Positions 35,806-44,075 of a stretch of 48,031 bases of DNA are shown here, one piece after another; position 1 is the first letter of the stretch, and each line of letters starts with the position of its first letter. Where the stretch lies: assembly GCA_023666965.1 (NCBI GenBank), contig JAMPAZ010000009.1, forward strand, positions 1 through 48,031, written 5' to 3'. A model generated the notes under the pieces. It saw only the letters and a list, made by a program, of their open reading frames with translations, made no database searches and was not told the origin of the DNA. A program made the translations under genes and the position numbers. The DNA comes from Muribaculum sp. (GTDB taxonomy: Bacteria; Bacteroidota; Bacteroidia; Bacteroidales; Muribaculaceae).

Positions 35806-37179
35806 TCACGCAAAGAGCGCACGAAAGGCTTCCTCAACTTTTGCGACCTCGATGATTTGAATCTTCAGGCGCGAAGTGTCGAAGCCTTTTATGTTGTATT
35901 TCGGCACTAATATGGACGTGAAACCGAGCTTTTCGGCTTCGAGTATTCGCTGTTCGATGCGCGTTATCGGGCGTATTTCGCCTGACAGCCCGACTTCGCC
36001 CGACATGCAAATATCGCGAGGAATGGCCATGTCGACGTTTGAAGACAATATGGCGCATATTACGCTCAGGTCAAGCGCCGGATCGTTGACTTTCAATCCG
36101 CCGGCGATGTTAAGAAACACATCTTTTTGTGCCAGCTTAAAGCCTACACGTTTCTCCAGCACAGCCAGAAGCATGTTCATGCGCTTTGAATCAAAGCCGG
36201 TGACTGAGCGTTGAGGTGTTCCGTAGGCTGCTGTCGAGACTAAAGCCTGAGTCTCAATCAAGAAGGGCCTGATTCCTTCAAGGGTGACTCCGATTGCGGT
36301 TCCGGAAAGGTCGGTATTTTCGTTCTGAGACAGCAAGAGTTCCGACGGATTGGTCACTTCGCGCAGACCTCGCTGAACCATCTCGTATATTCCCAATTCC
36401 GATGTAGATCCAAAACGGTTCTTAATCGACCGCAGGATGCGGTACATGTAGTGGCGGTCGCCCTCAAATTGGAGCACAGCGTCGACGATGTGCTCAAGCA
36501 CTTTGGGCCCGGCTATGGACCCCTCTTTGTTTATGTGCCCGATGAGCAACACCGGCACTCCTGATGTTTTGGCATAGTTCAGCAGCCGTGCGGCGCATTC
36601 CCGCACTTGGCTGACGCTGCCGGCCGAGGATTCGATGGCATCGGAGGCGATGGTCTGTATTGAATCAACGACAACAATTTCCGGTTCAATGGCTTCGATA
36701 TGCCCCATAAGACCTTCCAAGGAGGTGTCGCAGACGATGAAGCAGTTGTCGCTAAGGCGTCCGATGCGGTCGGCTCTCATTTTCAATTGCGAGGCGCTCT
36801 CTTCGCCAGAGACGTAAAGTATGCGTCTTCCGCGTATCGAAAGGATATTTTGAAGTACGAGCGTCGATTTTCCTATTCCCGGTTCTCCGCCAATAAGCAC
36901 CAGCGACCCTTGCACAAGACCTCCTCCGAGCACGCGGTTAAGCTCTTCGCTGGGCATGTGGATGCGCTCTTCTGTGGTGGCCTCGACCTTAGATATTGGC
37001 ATGGGTGCAGGTCGGTTGCCTGTATGGGTAAAAGTGGAGCTTTTAGATGTCTTTGTGTTGACACGCTCCTCGACCATTGTATTCCATTCGCCGCAAGACG
37101 GACAGCGTCCAACCCATTTCGACGATTCGTTTCCGCAATTACTGCAAAACCACACTGACTTTATCTGCTGTTTGGCCAT
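35806..37179 (-). CDS. radA: DNA repair protein RadA (Sms)
   Basis: This 457-residue protein has the full architecture. A C4 zinc finger (CSNCGNESSKWVGRCPSC, residues 12-29) comes first. The RecA-like ATPase has Walker A GGEPGIGKSTL and IVVVDSIQT. The RadA-specific KNRFG motif follows (SIKNRFGSTSELG). The Lon-like C-terminal domain has LNIAGGLKVNDPALDL. It drives branch migration of recombination intermediates. The SpoU methyltransferase gene is 21 bp upstream on the same strand, so the two are probably co-transcribed. Confidence 0.97.
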   Translation of the reverse strand: MAKQQIKSVWFCSNCGNESSKWVGRCPSCGEWNTMVEERVNTKTSKSSTFTHTGNRPAPMPISKVEATTEERIHMPSEELNRVLGGGLVQGSLVLIGGEPGIGKSTLVLQNILSIRGRRILYVSGEESASQLKMRADRIGRLSDNCFIVCDTSLEGLMGHIEAIEPEIVVVDSIQTIASDAIESSAGSVSQVRECAARLLNYAKTSGVPVLLIGHINKEGSIAGPKVLEHIVDAVLQFEGDRHYMYRILRSIKNRFGSTSELGIYEMVQRGLREVTNPSELLLSQNENTDLSGTAIGVTLEGIRPFLIETQALVSTAAYGTPQRSVTGFDSKRMNMLLAVLEKRVGFKLAQKDVFLNIAGGLKVNDPALDLSVICAILSSNVDMAIPRDICMSGEVGLSGEIRPITRIEQRILEAEKLGFTSILVPKYNIKGFDTSRLKIQIIEVAKVEEAFRALFA

Positions 37180-37200
37180 ATTCTTCTTATATAGCGGTGC

Positions 37201-37986
37201 TTATGAGGGACTGTTAACTATCGATCTTCGGCGAAATTCGCTTAAAGTGATTGCGGTGGCGGTCCCGACGTTGAGCGATTCGCTCGTGACGGCATTCTTC
37301 GGATACGACGGAATCCAAAGTCGGCTTCCGACGCATGCTGCGACTGAATCTGAGATGCCCTGTCCTTCGTTTCCCATCACGATGAATCCTGAATCCGCCA
37401 ATTTGGCGTTATAAATATCTTGGCCGTAAAGAAATGTACCGTAACATGGTGTGTCGTCGCCGTACTTCTTTAGGAACTCCACAAGATCTATGTACAATAC
37501 GCGTACGCGCGAGATAGCACCCATAGTGGCCTGTACGACCTTCGGGCTGAACACGTCGACGGTGTCTTCGGAGCAGATTATCTGACGAATGCCAAACCAA
37601 TCGGCGACACGGATAATGGTGCCCAGATTGCCCGGGTCTTGGATGCGGTCAAGCACCAGGGTCAGATTTGACTTAAACTCTGCTTCCGAAAGTTCGTATT
37701 TTGGCATCTCATATACGGCAAGAACCTGCGGCGGTGTCGACAGATGGCTCATGCGCTCCAGGTCGGCCCGAGCAGCGTTTGTTATGGCATCTCCAAACTC
37801 GGTTATCTCGTTCCTATATCGAAGTTGCCATGCCTTGGTGGCAAATATATAGCGGGATTGGAAATACTTTAATGTGTCGAGCACGCATTTCGTGCCTTCG
37901 ACAACAAAAAGCCCTGACTCGCGACGCTCTTTTGCGCCATCGAGCGAAGCCACCATCTTGCGTAACCTGTTAGTCATATTTTCCAT
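37201..37986 (-). CDS. TrmH/SpoU-family RNA 2'-O-methyltransferase
   Basis: The protein has 261 residues from ATG 37986; an upstream ATG at 38004 would lie beyond the promoter box and is rejected. An N-terminal substrate-binding domain (GLFVVEGTKCVLDTLK) is followed by the trefoil-knot SpoU domain. Motif 1 is LVLDRIQDPGNLGTIIRVAD, motif 2 is FIVMGNEGQGISDSV and motif 3 is WIPSYPKNAVTSESLNVGTA, where Ser/Asn residues bind AdoMet. It methylates rRNA or tRNA ribose; the exact target is not evident. radA lies 21 bp downstream. Confidence 0.92.
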   Translation of the reverse strand: MENMTNRLRKMVASLDGAKERRESGLFVVEGTKCVLDTLKYFQSRYIFATKAWQLRYRNEITEFGDAITNAARADLERMSHLSTPPQVLAVYEMPKYELSEAEFKSNLTLVLDRIQDPGNLGTIIRVADWFGIRQIICSEDTVDVFSPKVVQATMGAISRVRVLYIDLVEFLKKYGDDTPCYGTFLYGQDIYNAKLADSGFIVMGNEGQGISDSVAACVGSRLWIPSYPKNAVTSESLNVGTATAITLSEFRRRSIVNSPS

Positions 37987-37991
37987 AACTG

Positions 37992-37999
37992 CAAATATA
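37992..37999 (-). promoter_or_regulatory. Promoter -7 box of the SpoU methyltransferase, 6 bp before ATG
   Basis: It reads TATATTTG on the minus strand. The G at 37992 is 6 bp from the A of ATG at 37986, predicting a leaderless transcript. Confidence 0.5.
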
Positions 38000-38086
38000 T
38001 GCAATTCTCGGCAAACTTTGGCCCCGAACTCAATAAATCATGGAAATTGTCATTGCTTCCGTCATTGCATGTAAAACCAGGATGTG

Positions 38087-39574
38087 CTATAGGAACGTGG
38101 CCGGCGGAACGTAGTCCGGAATACCGGCGAACTCCGGGTCGGTCTTCATTAATTCAGGGTGGTCGATGAACCGGCGGTAGTGCTCTGCCCATGACCGATG
38201 GAATATGGTAGAGAGAAGGATGTCGTTATATTTCCGAGCCAGCTCGTAGTCACCGTTCAGTAAGGATGCTCTGACCATGTATTTAAGAAAGAATACGCGT
38301 TTGCCGTATTTGACGGTGTGCTCCATTGACCACCGGTATGTGTTGTTCGCTTTGCCGAGATGGTAATTGACCGGAACGTTGAGGAATACATTCGTGGTGA
38401 TACCTTCGCGACGTATACCTGCGGCACTTTCTGAGTCATAGACATTCTCCCCTCCTTCAGTCTTCTCGACATTGAACTGCGGACGTTGTATCCCATAGAC
38501 GAGAGGCAACCCAAGGCGCTTGCGAGTCAGATTGTTGAGAATCATCATGTTGAAGTCACGCTCAACATCGGACTCATTAATGACGTTGAAGGCCTGAGTC
38601 CATTGGCAACGATCGATGTAACGCAACATTTCGATCGAGCATTTAACCTGTTTGCTGACGCTCATTGAAGCTGACACGACGCATACGGCAACAATAATAA
38701 TCGCAGAATACCCGAATAATGGCTTACGGGGGAATATTTGACGATTGATAGCGGTTTGGATTGCAAATAAGGATAGCGCGACGGCTATAGCCCCGAAAGT
38801 TACTTCGAGCCATCGTTCTAAATTTTCGTGACTGAACTCGGGCAGGCCCTTAAGATAAAGGGCATCGTTATCTACCGATATACCGGGAATTAAGGCATAG
38901 CAAATCCAAGGCACCACTGCCATTACAACTATTCCGATGACGGGAGAAATGATGCGGATCCATCGGCGTGAGGCAAATGCAGAAAATATTTCATAGACCG
39001 AGCACATTCCAACGGTAAGTACGGAATAGAAGCCGAGAGGCAGATAAGTTAAAGTGATGGCAATTATAAGTATGATTCGGCCCCATAATGGTCTGATTGA
39101 ACGGTAGAGCCAAAAGAGCAGGATTGATATTAAGGTGCCTATGGTTTGTGAAAAGAAATAGCCCTGAGAGCTCATCGTGAGCCAGCCTTCGTCCATTCCG
39201 GCTACTGAACATAGCAGACAGAGAGGGACGACGAACAGGAGCAACTGTCTTCCTTCGCCTTGAATCCGAAACGCTTTGCGCGAAGCATAGACTATGAGCA
39301 ACCAAAGTACGATCAGAATAGTAGATCCTAACCACGGGTAGTATAGAAACTGTATGAGGAAGGTACCGATGTATTTTAGGAATCCTGCCGGATACGACGT
39401 TGTCTGTTTCCAAAACAGCATGTTTGGTTCAAATAGGGACATTTCGTCGAACCAACGCAACATCGTCCTGTTCAAGATTGGCAACATTATATATGAGAAT
39501 ACGGCGAAGGCCACTACGGTCATGTTGAACGGCTTTTTCAGCCAGACTTTTATATTGTGTATGATATTTTCCAA
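38087..39574 (-). CDS. DUF6057-family polytopic membrane protein
   Basis: The protein has 495 residues and about ten predicted transmembrane helices in the first 320 (for example FAVFSYIMLPILN, ILIVLWLLIVYASR, IILIIAITLTYLPLGFY and GIVVMAVVPWICYALI). A soluble C-terminal part of about 180 residues has helical-repeat character (NNTYRWSMEHTVKYGKR, ARKYNDILLSTIFHRSW). The pattern matches a Bacteroidales family annotated DUF6057 with no known function. The layout loosely resembles membrane glycosyltransferases of the GT-C type, but no catalytic Asp/Glu motif is obvious. It has its own -7 box at 39620-39627. Confidence 0.75.
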   Translation of the reverse strand: MENIIHNIKVWLKKPFNMTVVAFAVFSYIMLPILNRTMLRWFDEMSLFEPNMLFWKQTTSYPAGFLKYIGTFLIQFLYYPWLGSTILIVLWLLIVYASRKAFRIQGEGRQLLLFVVPLCLLCSVAGMDEGWLTMSSQGYFFSQTIGTLISILLFWLYRSIRPLWGRIILIIAITLTYLPLGFYSVLTVGMCSVYEIFSAFASRRWIRIISPVIGIVVMAVVPWICYALIPGISVDNDALYLKGLPEFSHENLERWLEVTFGAIAVALSLFAIQTAINRQIFPRKPLFGYSAIIIVAVCVVSASMSVSKQVKCSIEMLRYIDRCQWTQAFNVINESDVERDFNMMILNNLTRKRLGLPLVYGIQRPQFNVEKTEGGENVYDSESAAGIRREGITTNVFLNVPVNYHLGKANNTYRWSMEHTVKYGKRVFFLKYMVRASLLNGDYELARKYNDILLSTIFHRSWAEHYRRFIDHPELMKTDPEFAGIPDYVPPATFL

Positions 39575-39619
39575 GGTTCTACTTATTTATATTGTGATGT
39601 ATTGGATTATGAATCAGTG

Positions 39620-39627
39620 CAAATTTA
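39620..39627 (-). promoter_or_regulatory. -7 box of the DUF6057 gene
   Basis: It reads TAAATTTG on the minus strand, 46 bp before the start codon at 39574. Confidence 0.45.
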
Positions 39628-39658
39628 CGCATTTATTTTGAATGTTCACCGATATGGC

Positions 39659-39696
39659 AAAAAGAAAGGTGGAGAGAACTTCCTTCTGCTCCACCT
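39659..39696 (-). terminator. Minus-strand terminator downstream of the DUF6155 gene
   Basis: AGGTGGAG (39667-39674) pairs with CTCCACCT (39689-39696); read on the minus strand the stem is followed by TTCTTTTTG. It lies ~265 bp past the stop of the DUF6155 gene, so that mRNA would have a long 3' UTR or the gap encodes an unrecognised small transcript. Confidence 0.55.
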
Positions 39697-39959
39697 CTCA
39701 CGTTTCAACTATTTATTTATGAGAACCTCAGTGTCCCGGTATCACTACCCGATCAAAGAGGACGAGGGATGTGAAAAAGCGGGTTATATCACTGTTTTCA
39801 TCAATAATAACAATTTGAAAAAGCGAATGGAGGTTGCGAGAAGGCGATAATTCGACTAAAAGTGCTTAAAAAAAGTAAACGGTAGGAATAATTTATGCTA
39901 ATATTATCAAATTAACTTAATTGTGGTGTGATTATAACACTTTTAGCTATTGGAAACAG

Positions 39960-40484
39960 CTATCTCATGTTGTCAAGGAAGTTATTGTATGCTTCTTCGA
40001 GATCGTCTTTTATGGGATAGCGCAGACTTTTCGACATGGCGAGTATGCGTTCGACGGCAGGCAAAGACTCATCTAAAATGCCGTTGGCGTACATGTGGGT
40101 CAAAGCTTCCTCAAATGTGTTAACCCTAAGATTTTCGACCGAAGTCTTAATCCATGACCGCATCAGTATGGCATACTGTGTAGCGCGCTCCACCGTGTAT
40201 AGCCTTAAATTCGCTATCAATCGAGGACTCGGATGCAGTGTGATGAACTCTTTAAGTGCCTTCTTACACACAGACGATCTCGCTTTGGCTCGGCCTTTGG
40301 CGGGGAAAAATTCCTTATGGATTATGGCCTTGTACTTTTCATACATCGATACTTCGTCAGGTGCGACGAAGTATTCGAGAAATTCACGTGCATCTTTGCG
40401 AGCGTCGTATATTTCCAAAATCACTTCTTTCAACTGTTCACGGTCTAAGTCGTTCAGAATTTTTTTTAGTGCTGATTTTGACAT
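39960..40484 (-). CDS. DUF6155-family protein
   Basis: This 174-residue soluble, largely helical protein starts MSKSALKKILNDLDREQLKE, the recognisable DUF6155 N-terminus, followed by EIYDARKDAREFLEYF. The middle has a basic stretch (KGRAKARSSVCKKALKEF). The function is unknown, and no membrane segment or catalytic motif is seen. It has a full consensus promoter and stands alone. Confidence 0.8.
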   Translation of the reverse strand: MSKSALKKILNDLDREQLKEVILEIYDARKDAREFLEYFVAPDEVSMYEKYKAIIHKEFFPAKGRAKARSSVCKKALKEFITLHPSPRLIANLRLYTVERATQYAILMRSWIKTSVENLRVNTFEEALTHMYANGILDESLPAVERILAMSKSLRYPIKDDLEEAYNNFLDNMR

Positions 40485-40511
40485 AACTGTTTTTTGTGAC
40501 CTTAGCTAATG

Positions 40512-40542
40512 CAAAAGTAGCATTATATTGGTATTCCGCAAA
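40512..40542 (-). promoter_or_regulatory. Promoter of the DUF6155 gene
   Basis: On the minus strand TTTG (40542-40539) and TACTTTTG (40519-40512) are 19 bp apart, a full consensus. The leader would be about 23 nt. Confidence 0.65.
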
Positions 40543-40628
40543 GTGGGTGGAAAATATTTGTATGATTTGGTGCTTGTTTGGTCAAAATTTCCTGATTATT
40601 GTTCTTATTTTCTCTTTTGAAGGAATAA

Positions 40629-41103
40629 GAGCCCATTCGATAAGGAATGTTAGCGCTGGGGTAGCATATCCTCGAGGGATTTTGGTCGTGAGGTGAGGGC
40701 GCGTGGCCGTAGCCACGTAACCGAACCGAACGGCCAAAAGCACCGAGGAGATGCGAAGGCGATGGTAATTTTTGTTGTATCATGGAGCGAAGTATTTCGT
40801 GGCTGGAAAATTACCGAAGACTTTGCCGAAATTACGAACGCTAAATATCAACGGCATCGGCTATGTGCCAAATAACGTGTATTGCCATTCTAATCAAGCA
40901 CTTATGGTAGAACATTAATTCATCATATTAAATATGCTGTTCGTGCTGTAGGCGGTGAAGGAAATTACCATCGCCTCGGCCTCTCATTGGCAGATTTATC
41001 CTTGTTCATTGGTCGTGTACATCAAGTACACTCCCTCTTCACAAGGATGAATCTGCTCAATGATAGTCCGCCCCAGCGTTAACATTCCTTATCGAATGGG
41101 CTC
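40629..41103. mobile_element. MITE-like element 2 (475 bp)
   Basis: Terminal inverted repeats begin GAGCCCATTCGATAAGGAAT at both ends (about 33 bp, one mismatch). TAA flanks both sides (40626-40628 and 41104-41106) as the target duplication. Near the right end is a hairpin, CAGATTTATCCTTGT (40991-41005) with ACAAGGATGAATCTG (41041-41055), around GTGTAC-ATCAA-GTACAC (41015-41031). GGCGATGGTAATTT (40758-40771) and AAATTACCATCGCC (40962-40975) form a perfect inner inverted repeat flanking a core of about 190 bp. No transposase frame is present. It is homologous to element 1 in opposite orientation. Confidence 0.85.
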
Positions 41104-41124
41104 TAAAAATCCGGTAAAAATGTT

Positions 41125-41132
41125 TACCTTTG
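41125..41132 (+). promoter_or_regulatory. -7 box of the second FadL-like gene
   Basis: TACCTTTG lies 36 bp before ATG 41168. The -33 box should be near 41101-41105, exactly the junction of element 2 with the chromosome, and no TTTG is there. Confidence 0.5.
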
Positions 41133-41167
41133 TGTCGTATAATTTAATCATAATTAAAATTCAAGAG

Positions 41168-42508
41168 ATGAAAAAACTTTTTCTGTCGTTTATTGGCATT
41201 GTGGTTCCTTTTCTAACCTTTGCGGAAGGTTACCAGGTAAATACATTGAGCGCCAAGCAGGGAGGTATGGCGCATACCGGCGTTGCATTAAAGCTCGGAT
41301 CTGAGAGCATGTACTTTAATCCGGCGGGTATGGGATTCATGGATAAGACGCTCGACTTGTCAGGTTCGCTTAATGCCGTGATGCCCACGGCCAAGGCAAA
41401 GCATGACGGCAAGTGGTATGAGACTGATAATAAGGTGAGTACCCCGATGATGCTTTCTGCCGCATTCAGCATTTATGACAATTTGAAAGCGGGAATAACC
41501 CTTTATACTCCTTATGGAAGCAATATCAATTGGGGCGACAATTGGCCCGGCGCGATATTAAACCAAAAGGTCAGTCTAACTACATTTACTATTCAGCCTA
41601 CCTTGGCTTGGCGAATAACGCCGAAGCTTTCTGTCGGTGCAGGATTGATGATTGCTTGGGGAAATGTTGACTTATATAAGGGACTTGTGGTGCCCGGAAC
41701 TCTCGACAAGATGCTTCAAGCGATGGGTATGCAGTATGCATTTGGCAATACAACCCCGGCATCGGTCAATCTGACGGGAACCGCAAATTTGGCTTTAGGC
41801 GTAAATGTCGGGGTCATGTATGACATAGACAGCCGATGGACAGTCGGGGTCAATTTCCGTTCGAAAATGTCAATGAAGGTGAAGAAAGGGGATGCAAGCA
41901 TCATATATGCCAACGAAGTGGCTCAAAACGTACTTGGGGAAACACTGAATGTGCTGAATACGGCTAATTTTGCCGCTGAAATGCCAATGCCGGCCGTTCT
42001 TACTTTTGGAGTAAGCTTCAAGCCGATTGAGACACTGACGTTAGCTTTTGATGCACAAATGACTGGTTGGAAGACTTATAAGCATCTAAATATAGACTTT
42101 CTTGACGAAAAACTCACGGCATACAACCAGAGTCTGACGAAGAAATATAAGAATGCCTGGGCATTCCGTTTAGGTGCGCAGTATGCCCTTACGAATCGCT
42201 TTGACGTGCGTGCCGGCTTAATTGTGGACATGACTCCGGTCAACGATGAGCATTATAATCCGGAGACGCCGGGAATGACAAAAATTGAACCGTCGATAGG
42301 TTTTTCGTTCAGACCGATAGATAATTTGTCTATAGATTTCTCAATGATGTATGTGGCCGGCCTTGGCAAGAACGGCGCTAAGTGCACGTATGAAGATTTG
42401 CTGGCAAAAACGGCTCAAGGATTGCTTGGCGGGTATGAAAAAACTTTCGAGGCTGACTATCGTGTCAATGCATACGTGCCATCGATAGGCGTTTCATATT
42501 CATTCTGA
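41168..42508 (+). CDS. FadL/OmpP1-family outer-membrane transporter
   Basis: The protein has 446 residues from ATG 41168 (AAGAGATG context); a longer frame from 41060 reads through the end of element 2 and is rejected. The signal peptide is MKKLFLSFIGIVVPFLTFA. The mature N-terminus EGYQVNTLSAKQGGMAHTG and SMYFNPAGMGFM are the FadL hallmarks (NPA-type hatch). Strands with GAGLMIAWG, GVNVGVMYDIDSRWTVGVNF and FRLGAQYALTNRFDVRAG follow, and the protein ends in IGVSYSF. It probably passes long-chain fatty acids or other hydrophobic compounds. A lipoprotein gene follows 78 bp later. Confidence 0.92.
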   Translation: MKKLFLSFIGIVVPFLTFAEGYQVNTLSAKQGGMAHTGVALKLGSESMYFNPAGMGFMDKTLDLSGSLNAVMPTAKAKHDGKWYETDNKVSTPMMLSAAFSIYDNLKAGITLYTPYGSNINWGDNWPGAILNQKVSLTTFTIQPTLAWRITPKLSVGAGLMIAWGNVDLYKGLVVPGTLDKMLQAMGMQYAFGNTTPASVNLTGTANLALGVNVGVMYDIDSRWTVGVNFRSKMSMKVKKGDASIIYANEVAQNVLGETLNVLNTANFAAEMPMPAVLTFGVSFKPIETLTLAFDAQMTGWKTYKHLNIDFLDEKLTAYNQSLTKKYKNAWAFRLGAQYALTNRFDVRAGLIVDMTPVNDEHYNPETPGMTKIEPSIGFSFRPIDNLSIDFSMMYVAGLGKNGAKCTYEDLLAKTAQGLLGGYEKTFEADYRVNAYVPSIGVSYSF

Positions 42509-42586
42509 TTTCGAAAGCAGAAAAAGATGTTTTGAACCATCTGATATTGGAATTTGTTTAGTAAGGAAAATTAACGTTTTATAACT

Positions 42587-43195
42587 ATGAAGTATATTAC
42601 ATCAACCATTGCATTATGTGCGGCGTGTGCTTCGCTGATTTTTTCATCCTGCTCGGATAAAGCGGAGTTTGTTGGCTCTTGGAAAGCGAGTTCAGCAGTA
42701 AGTCTTAATGCGCCTCGATCGGGTGCGACAGTTGCTTCGCTGTCTTATATCGATTTTTTTGAACCGGTAGAAAAGTCCGACGGCACGGTTAAATTGTCAA
42801 ATGAATATTTTGTCAGCGAGCCTGTGATAGTTGACTCTGTTGCATCTGCTACAGCACAGATGCAATTTACGGCAGTCGTTTCTGTAGCAGGAAGTTGGAC
42901 TTACGATATTGATGATAAAGATGATCTTCTGCTTTCGTTCGATCTGCCTTCTGTCAATGTCGACTTGGTGTCGGATAATGTTTCGATAGATGGAGAGCTG
43001 ACGGAGGATATGCGTGACTCGATTGTGGCTCGTTTGATTCCTGTATGGAAGGGTGAGCTTACAAGGGATTTTCAACGGGAAATGTCGCGTTACTCGGTAG
43101 TTGACGATGTGGAGGTTAGCAAAGACGGTAGCGTGATGACTTTGGAGGTGCATTCGCCCGAAGCGAAGATTCATTTTCGCAGGGTGATTCCTTGA
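42587..43195 (+). CDS. Putative lipoprotein of unknown function
   Basis: This 202-residue protein has a lipobox FSSC (lipid Cys at residue 22), followed by SDKAEFVGSWKASSAVSL. That opening resembles lipocalin/calycin-like or DUF4923-like beta proteins that begin with a GSW motif, but no family can be assigned firmly. The rest alternates beta-strands (AQMQFTAVVSVAGSWTYDI, LLLSFDLPSVNVDLV) with a charged helix (ELTEDMRDSIVARLI). It follows the FadL-like gene in the same direction and may share its transcript. Confidence 0.75.
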   Translation: MKYITSTIALCAACASLIFSSCSDKAEFVGSWKASSAVSLNAPRSGATVASLSYIDFFEPVEKSDGTVKLSNEYFVSEPVIVDSVASATAQMQFTAVVSVAGSWTYDIDDKDDLLLSFDLPSVNVDLVSDNVSIDGELTEDMRDSIVARLIPVWKGELTRDFQREMSRYSVVDDVEVSKDGSVMTLEVHSPEAKIHFRRVIP

Positions 43196-43241
43196 GATTT
43201 TAGACGGCAGTTTTTCGTTAGGACAATTTTTATGGGGGAGG

Positions 43242-43508
43242 GAGGCTGTGTCAAAATATCATTTGCTTCTGAAAGAAGATTAATTTGTATAGCCGGGTAA
43301 AGCGGTCGTTAGACCGATTTGCCCGGCTATATATTGGAATAATATGCGAAATCTGCAAAGATTTATTGTTGATTAATAAGTTGTTAAATCTTTCCAGATT
43401 CTATTACTGTTTCAAACATAAACCGGGGATAGGCGCGTTGTGCCAATCCCCCGGCTAATCAGTTTTGTGCATATTTCAGATGCGATAATTGCATTTTGAC
43501 ACACCGTC
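43242..43508. mobile_element. Possible MITE or IS remnant with TGTGTCAAAAT inverted ends (267 bp)
   Basis: GAGGCTGTGTCAAAAT (43242-43257) is matched in inverted orientation at 43493-43508 (14 of 16). The 11-bp core TGTGTCAAAAT is perfect. Inside are a hairpin with TATAGCCGGG and CCCGGCTATA arms (43288-43331, with an inner CGGTC/GACCG stem) and another with CCGGGGAT and ATCCCCCGG arms (43423-43454). No clear target duplication or coding frame is present. The ends recall those of many insertion sequences. Confidence 0.5.
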
Positions 43509-43528
43509 ATTCCTCTTGTTTGTTATTT

Positions 43529-43570
43529 CCCGGGGGTTCGCTAACGCTCACCGCCTGGTTACATAGAGAT
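43529..43570 (+). repeat. REP-like palindromic repeat, copy D
   Basis: CCCGGGGGTTCGCTAACGCT followed by CACCGCCTGGTTACATAGAGAT. It matches the consensus of copies A-C, with changes in both the loop and the right arm. Confidence 0.75.
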
Positions 43571-43658
43571 GCCGGGGAGGATGAGTGCCGTAGCACATGG
43601 GATTGTCGCGGAGGTAGGCGTGCCTTGGTATAGTCTCTCTTGTTTCTTTATCTGGATT

Positions 43659-43973
43659 CTACAGAATGCTGTCGATGGCGTTGGCTAAAGTGGTTTTTGC
43701 TTGTGAGCCGGCAAGTCGGTTGACTAATTTACCCTCTTTGAACAGAAGAATTGTAGGGATCGACATAATCCTATATTCTTCTGCAAGTTCGGTATTTTCA
43801 TCGACATTGTATTTCCCCACGTAGGCTTTTCCTGCGTATTCGTCGGCGAGAGCTTCAATTATTGGACTCATACGCATACACGGTCCACACCAAGTGGCCC
43901 AGCAGTCGACAACTACCGGTTTTCCGCCGGCTATATACTCCTTGACATTTTCGTCGGTAAATTCGATTTCCAT
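43659..43973 (-). CDS. trxA: Thioredoxin
   Basis: This 104-residue protein has the standard length. The redox site is WCGPC (Cys29 and Cys32) in CWATWCGPCMRM, with the cis-Pro loop MSIPTILLFKEGK. An extra Cys at position 24 precedes the active site. No signal peptide is seen, so it is cytosolic; it reduces protein disulfides with thioredoxin reductase. It has its own consensus promoter at 44021-44051 and lies after dnaE on the same strand. Confidence 0.95.
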   Translation of the reverse strand: MEIEFTDENVKEYIAGGKPVVVDCWATWCGPCMRMSPIIEALADEYAGKAYVGKYNVDENTELAEEYRIMSIPTILLFKEGKLVNRLAGSQAKTTLANAIDSIL

Positions 43974-44020
43974 TTTGTTTATTTATGTTTTTAATATTGT
44001 TGTCAGTAGATTTTCAAGAG

Positions 44021-44051
44021 CAAAATTATAAATAACCGTGCAACCTACAAA
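44021..44051 (-). promoter_or_regulatory. Promoter of trxA
   Basis: On the minus strand TTTG (44051-44048) and TAATTTTG (44028-44021) are 19 bp apart. The leader is about 43 nt. The box lies just past the dnaE stop, so thioredoxin is expressed independently. Confidence 0.6.
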
Positions 44052-44075
44052 ATCAATCTGCGGGTTTAGGAACAG

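Larger units (their letters stand above)
39575..39959. other. Gene-poor AT-rich gap with terminator and a 43-codon plus frame
   Basis: This 385-bp region holds the promoter of the DUF6057 gene and a minus-strand terminator. It also holds a plus-strand frame at 39719-39850 (MRTSVSRYHYPIKEDE to KKRMEVARRR, 43 residues) with no ribosome site or promoter that I can support. The remainder is AT-rich without repeats. Confidence 0.4.
43196..43658. other. Gene-free gap with palindromes
   Basis: This 463-bp region contains no gene. It holds a possible TIR-bounded element (43242-43508), two strong internal hairpins and REP-like copy D (43529-43570). Confidence 0.6.

Noticed and set aside
39719-39850. 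43-codon plus frame between DUF6057 and DUF6155
   Set aside because: Composition is plausible, but there is no promoter, ribosome site or recognised homology, so it is noted only within the gap entry.
40523-40783. 86-codon minus frame crossing the left end of element 2
   Set aside because: It runs through the TIR and the DUF6155 promoter; composition is not protein-like.
41060-41167. Upstream extension of the FadL-like gene
   Set aside because: It would translate the MITE end and the promoter box; the signal peptide starts at 41168.
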